64,000 bases of DNA, taken from the NCBI RefSeq assembly GCF_002138415.1, contig NZ_CP015612.1:1094001-1158000 (forward strand). The letters run 5' to 3'. Positions 59,962 through 64,000 of this stretch are shown here, one piece after another. Source of the stretch: Stenotrophomonas maltophilia. GTDB lineage: Bacteria > Pseudomonadota > Gammaproteobacteria > Xanthomonadales > Xanthomonadaceae. A model generated the notes under the pieces. The model had not been told where the DNA came from and did not search any database. It saw only the letters and a list, made by a program, of their open reading frames with translations. The first letter of the stretch is position 1; every line of letters starts with the position of its first letter. The translations under genes and the position numbers were made by a program.

Positions 59962-60000
59962 GGGGTCAGATCCCTTTGTGCAGCAAAGGGCTCTGACTCC
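59962..60000. repeat. Left flanking palindrome of the Y1 transposase unit
   Basis: The left arm is GGGGTCAGATCCCTTTGTG, the right arm GGGCTCTGACTCC (one end mismatch). The AGCCC arm faces the transposase gene, which starts 20 bp away. Confidence 0.85.
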
Positions 60001-60019
60001 TCAGCCCCAGGAAACGCTC

Positions 60020-60670
60020 ATGCCACGCCCCCGAAGGATCGATGCGCCCGGATACCCGCAACATGCCGTTCAACGTGGCAACAATCGCCAGCCCGTGTTC
60101 TTCATGGATGACGACCGCGTGGCCTACCTGCGTCTGCTGTGTCATCACGCAGACCAGCAGCACTGCCGGGTTCACGCTTATGTGCTTATGGACAATCACG
60201 TCCATCTTCTGGCAACACCTGATGTCTGCGGCGGGCTGTCACGGATGATGCAGGCGGTGAGCCGGACCTACATACGTCGGGTGAATGATCGGCAGGGCCG
60301 CACCGGCACGTTATGGGAAGGCCGCTTCCACTCCACGCTGGTGGATACGGATCGCTATCTGCTGGCCTGCCAGCGCTACATCGAGCTCAACCCGGTCCGG
60401 GCGGGGAAGATGGCGCATCCAGGTGACTATCGCTGGTCGAGCTATCGCGCGAATGCGCAGGGCAGGGTGAATGCATTGCTCGTGCCGCATCCGGCCTTTG
60501 AGTTGATTGCCACCGATGTCGATGAGCGGCGCAGGTGCTACGCCGAGTTCATCGAGCAGGGCATCCCTGCGCAGGATCTCTCTTCGATACGGAAGGCGGT
60601 GCAATCGCAGCGACGGATGGCGGCAACGTTGATGGGGTCAGAGCCCTTTCGCGGGGCGAAAGGGATCTGA
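60020..60670 (+). CDS. Y1 (HUH) transposase, IS200-like, palindrome-associated
   Basis: A 216-residue Y1 transposase of the IS200-like superfamily. HVH at residues 60-62 (VLMDNHVHLLATP) coordinates metal, and Y120 in CQRYIELNPVRAG is the candidate nucleophile. MPRPRRIDAPGYPQHAVQRG is a conserved N-terminal signature, and GTLWEGRFHSTLVDTDRYLL follows. It differs from the RAYT at 14489 (longer, different N-terminus). GGAAA precedes the ATG at 60020. The last about 12 codons (GSEPFRGAKGI) are read from the downstream palindrome, whose TGA is the stop. Confidence 0.92.
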   Translation: MPRPRRIDAPGYPQHAVQRGNNRQPVFFMDDDRVAYLRLLCHHADQQHCRVHAYVLMDNHVHLLATPDVCGGLSRMMQAVSRTYIRRVNDRQGRTGTLWEGRFHSTLVDTDRYLLACQRYIELNPVRAGKMAHPGDYRWSSYRANAQGRVNALLVPHPAFELIATDVDERRRCYAEFIEQGIPAQDLSSIRKAVQSQRRMAATLMGSEPFRGAKGI

Positions 60671-60674
60671 CCCC
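60634..60674. repeat. Right flanking palindrome of the Y1 transposase unit
   Basis: GGGGTCAGAGCCCTTTCGC with its complement ending ATCTGACCCC. It is the reversed partner of the copy at 59962: the two AGCCC arms face inwards. It overlaps the 3' end of the transposase gene and supplies its stop codon. Confidence 0.85.
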
Positions 60675-60685
60675 GGTCTGCGGGC

Positions 60686-61942
60686 TCACCCCAGCAGCTT
60701 GCGTACCTTGGTCAGCGCGGCCATGAACCGCTCGATCTCGGCGTGCGTGTTGTAGAACGCCAGCGAGGCACGGCAGGTGGCGGCGACGCCGAAGTACTGC
60801 AGCAGCGGGTGCGCGCAGTGCTGGCCTGAGCGCACGGCCACGCCTTCCAGGTCGAGCAGGGTGGCCAGGTCATGGGCATGTGCGCCGTCGATCAGGAACG
60901 AGACCACGGCGGCCTTCTCCGGCGCTTCACCGATGATGCGCAGGCCGTCGACGCGGCGCAGCTCTTCGGTGAAGTGCGCCAGCAGTTCGGCTTCGCGTGC
61001 TTCCACGTTCTCCTGGCCGAGCTGCTGCAGGTAGTCGGCAGCCACGCCCAGGCCGATGAAACCGGCGATGTTCGGGGTGCCGGCTTCGAACTTGTGCGGG
61101 GCATCGTTGAACACGGTGCCGTCGAAGCTGACTTCCTTGATCATCTCGCCGCCGCCCAGGAACGGCGGCATCGCGTCCAGGTGCTCGCGACGGGCCCACA
61201 GTGCGCCGGTACCGGTCGGTCCGCACATCTTGTGGCCGGTGATGGCGTAGAAGTCGCAGCCGATCGCAGCGACGTCGACCTTGCGGTGCGGCACCGCCTG
61301 CGAGCCGTCGACCACTGTGATGATGCCGCGCTTGCGCGCTTCACGGCAGATCTCGCGCACCGGATTGACCGTGCCCAGCACGTTGGACACGTGGGTGACG
61401 GCGAGCAGCTTGACCTCGGGGGTCATCGCCGCGCGCAGCGCGTCCAGGTCCAGCGCACCATCGGGGGTGATCTCGGCCACGCGGATGGTCGCGCCGGTGC
61501 GCTGCGCAACCAGCTGCCACGGCACGATGTTGGCGTGATGCTCCATGCGCGTGATCAGGATCACGTCACCGGCCTTCAGCCGTGGCAGTGCCCACGAGTA
61601 CGCCACCAGGTTGATGGCGAAGGTTGTGCCACTGCACAGCACCAGGTCACTGGGGCGCACGTTGAGGAAGCGCGCCAGCTTGTTGCGTGCGCCTTCGTAG
61701 GCATCGGTGGCTTCGCTGCCCAGTGCATGCACCGCGCGGCTGACGTTGGCGTTGTAGCGGCGGTAGAACTCGTCCACCGCGCCGATCACCTGCACCGGCT
61801 TCTGGCCGGTATTGGCATTGTCGAAATAGACCAGCGGCTTGCCGTGCACTTCACGCATCAACAGCGGGAAGTCGAGGCGGACGCGGTCCCAGTCGGGAGC
61901 GCCGGTGCGTTCTTCGATCGGGCGCGGCGTGGACAGGTTCAT
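60686..61942 (-). CDS. sufS: Cysteine desulfurase SufS
   Basis: SufS releases sulfur from cysteine for Fe-S cluster assembly. The 418-residue PLP enzyme has VYFDNANTGQKPVQVI, the PLP Lys in AITGHKMCGPTGTGALW, the substrate region around GSQAVPHRKVD, and the active-site Cys in SGQHCAHPLL near the C-terminus. It overlaps sufD by 4 bp. sufE or sufU is not in the window. Its 3' end is 12 bp from the transposase unit palindrome. Confidence 0.96.
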   Translation of the reverse strand: MNLSTPRPIEERTGAPDWDRVRLDFPLLMREVHGKPLVYFDNANTGQKPVQVIGAVDEFYRRYNANVSRAVHALGSEATDAYEGARNKLARFLNVRPSDLVLCSGTTFAINLVAYSWALPRLKAGDVILITRMEHHANIVPWQLVAQRTGATIRVAEITPDGALDLDALRAAMTPEVKLLAVTHVSNVLGTVNPVREICREARKRGIITVVDGSQAVPHRKVDVAAIGCDFYAITGHKMCGPTGTGALWARREHLDAMPPFLGGGEMIKEVSFDGTVFNDAPHKFEAGTPNIAGFIGLGVAADYLQQLGQENVEAREAELLAHFTEELRRVDGLRIIGEAPEKAAVVSFLIDGAHAHDLATLLDLEGVAVRSGQHCAHPLLQYFGVAATCRASLAFYNTHAEIERFMAALTKVRKLLG

Positions 61943-63200
61943 GCCACACCCGCCTCGGCCAGCGCCTTGTCCAGACGGCGTGCCAGCTGCGCACGCAGCG
62001 CGTCCGGCAGGATCTTCAGCGGCTCGTGGCAGAACGCGGCGCTGAGCAGCGCCTGCGCCTGTGCCTGCGGCAGGCCGCGCGAGCGCAGGTAGAACAGCGC
62101 GTTGGCATCGAGCTGGCCGACGGTCGCACCGTGCGCGGCCTTCACTTCATCGGCGTCGATCACCAGCGTGGGCTGGGTGTCGATCTCGGCATCGGCCGAC
62201 AGCAGCAGGTTCTTGTTGGACAGGTTCGCGTCGGTGCCATCGGCGCCTTCGCGGATCTGGATGCCACCATGGAACACCACGCGGCTGCGGTTGGCGGCGA
62301 CGCCACGCCACAGCAGTTCGCAGCTGGTATCGCGCGCGATGTGGTCGATGCCCAGGCGGGTTTCGATGTGGCGGCGGCCATTGCCAAGCAGCACGCCGTT
62401 GGCGGTCAGTTGCGCATTGTCGCCTTCCAGGCGCACGTTCAGTTCATGGCGGCTGAGCGCTGCGCCCAGTTCCAGGTCGACGCGGTGGTACTGCGCGCCG
62501 CGGGCCAGCACGGCGTCGGTGCGCAGGAAGCTGGTCTGGCGCGCGCTGCCGGCCTGCACGCGGGCATGCTTGAGCACGCCATCACGGGCGACGTGGGCAT
62601 GCAGTACGGTGTTGTCCAAGTGGGCGGAGTCACCCACGCTGAAGCGGTGCTCGACCACGCCGAGGCTGGCGCCGGCACGCAGTTCGATCAGGTGGCGGTG
62701 ATGCCAGGCCAGGTCGGTATCGCCGGCCACGCTGGCGAACACCAGCTGCAGCGGCACTTCGACCTGTACGCCTTCATCTACGCGCAGCACCACGCCTTCA
62801 TCGGCCAGCGCGGCATTCAGGCGGGCGAAGATCTCCTCGCTGCGCTCGTAGCGGCGGCCAAGGAAACGCACGGCGTCTTCGCCGGAGGCCAGTGCGGCCG
62901 ACAGCGGCTGCAGTTGCACGCCGTCCGGCAGCGCCTGCACGTCGCTCAGCGCGGCATCCAGGCGACCGTTGACGAACACCAGGCGCGGCGCCGGGATGTC
63001 GTCCAGCAGCGTGGCGTCCAGCGCCGGGCCCTGCAGCGGTGCCGCAGCGAACGCACGGCGTTCAAGCTGGCGCAGCGAGGTGTACTTCCAGGCTTCGTTG
63101 CGGGCGGCCGGCAGACCGTCGCGCAGGGCCGCATCCAGCACTTCGCGGCGCGCGTCGCTGCCGCAGAAGGCTTGGGCCATCGAATCAAGCAGGGCGCTCA

Positions 63201-63201
<1 letters not shown>
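61939..63201 (-). CDS. sufD: Fe-S assembly protein SufD
   Basis: SufD forms the SufBC2D scaffold for Fe-S cluster assembly. The 420-residue protein has RNEAWKYTSLRQLERRAF, the beta-helix repeats in the middle, and the C-terminal ADEVKAAHGATVGQLDANALFYLRSRG, whose His is conserved. It overlaps sufC by one base and sufS by 4 bp. Confidence 0.95.
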
Positions 63202-63965
<764 letters not shown>

Positions 63966-64000
63966 GGTGGGGGTTTCCGTGGGGCGGGCCGCGGCCCGCC

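Overview
This window looks like chromosome of Stenotrophomonas, most likely the S. maltophilia complex. The reasons are very high GC with long shadow ORFs on the opposite strand, protein sequences and gene order typical of Xanthomonadaceae (pilT-pilU next to yggS-proC, the lpt-rpoN-pts block, suf genes), and dense intergenic palindromes that begin with GTAG, the hallmark of the S. maltophilia SMAG/REP repeats. I see about 70 protein genes, no rRNA or tRNA, no CRISPR array and no prophage. Species assignment is inference from sequence recall, not from a search.

Layout. 1-5.7 kb: tail of soxR, an SDR/LysR pair, proC-yggS, then divergent pilT-pilU (twitching motility motors). 5.8-9.8 kb: small metabolic and regulatory genes with a large repeat cluster. 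9.8-14.3 kb: tag, a DUF4153 membrane protein, yqgE-ruvX-pyrB. 14.3-15.1 kb: a REP-associated tyrosine transposase bracketed by REPs. 15.1-17.7 kb: an esterase lipoprotein, a zinc-ribbon protein and mgtE. 17.8-28.4 kb: one long minus-strand block, ptsI-ptsH-EIIA(Man)-(repeat island)-rapZ-hprK-ptsN-hpf-rpoN-lptB-lptA-lptC-kdsC-kdsD, which joins a regulatory phosphotransferase system, sigma-54 and LPS export. 28.5-30.4 kb: ibaG-murA-EF-hand gene. 30.5-38.5 kb: DUF3108 pair, purN to purM with membrane genes between them, then DUF2066-perM-hda. 39-46 kb: murU-amgK cell-wall recycling, an M20 peptidase, a ComEA-like gene, two L,D-transpeptidases and a HutD protein. 46.3-58.8 kb: two iron-related blocks, each headed by a Fur-box-like site and a small exported protein. 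The first is TonB receptor-PepSY-DUF2271-DUF4198-ApbE-flavoreductase, a probable transmembrane flavin electron path for iron reduction. The second is a piuA-Sel1-piuC locus. 58.9-64 kb: Rieske and GNAT genes, a second Y1 transposase unit, and sufS-sufD-sufC with sufB expected just outside.

The most interesting non-coding signals are three. (1) Positions about 43165-43490 hold a string of hairpins with GGA in their loops, ending in a terminator-like stem: the signature of a CsrB/RsmZ-type RNA that sequesters RsmA/CsrA. A GacA-box-like dyad lies upstream of the adjoining gene. (2) Four copies of a roughly 100-bp palindromic element (7872, 20518, 38602, 38899) have stems that differ between copies but stay complementary within each copy, sitting in a conserved composite intergenic module. 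(3) A family of 40-bp palindromes of the GGGGTCAGATCCC type flanks the second Y1 transposase in inward-facing orientation and also occurs elsewhere as transposase-less inward-facing doublets. This suggests an autonomous/non-autonomous mobile pair distinct from the GTAG REPs.

What the window cannot tell: no expression data, no homology search and no folding calculation were possible. Functions of recognised families are recalled, and start codons were chosen by eye from ribosome-binding sites and family lengths.
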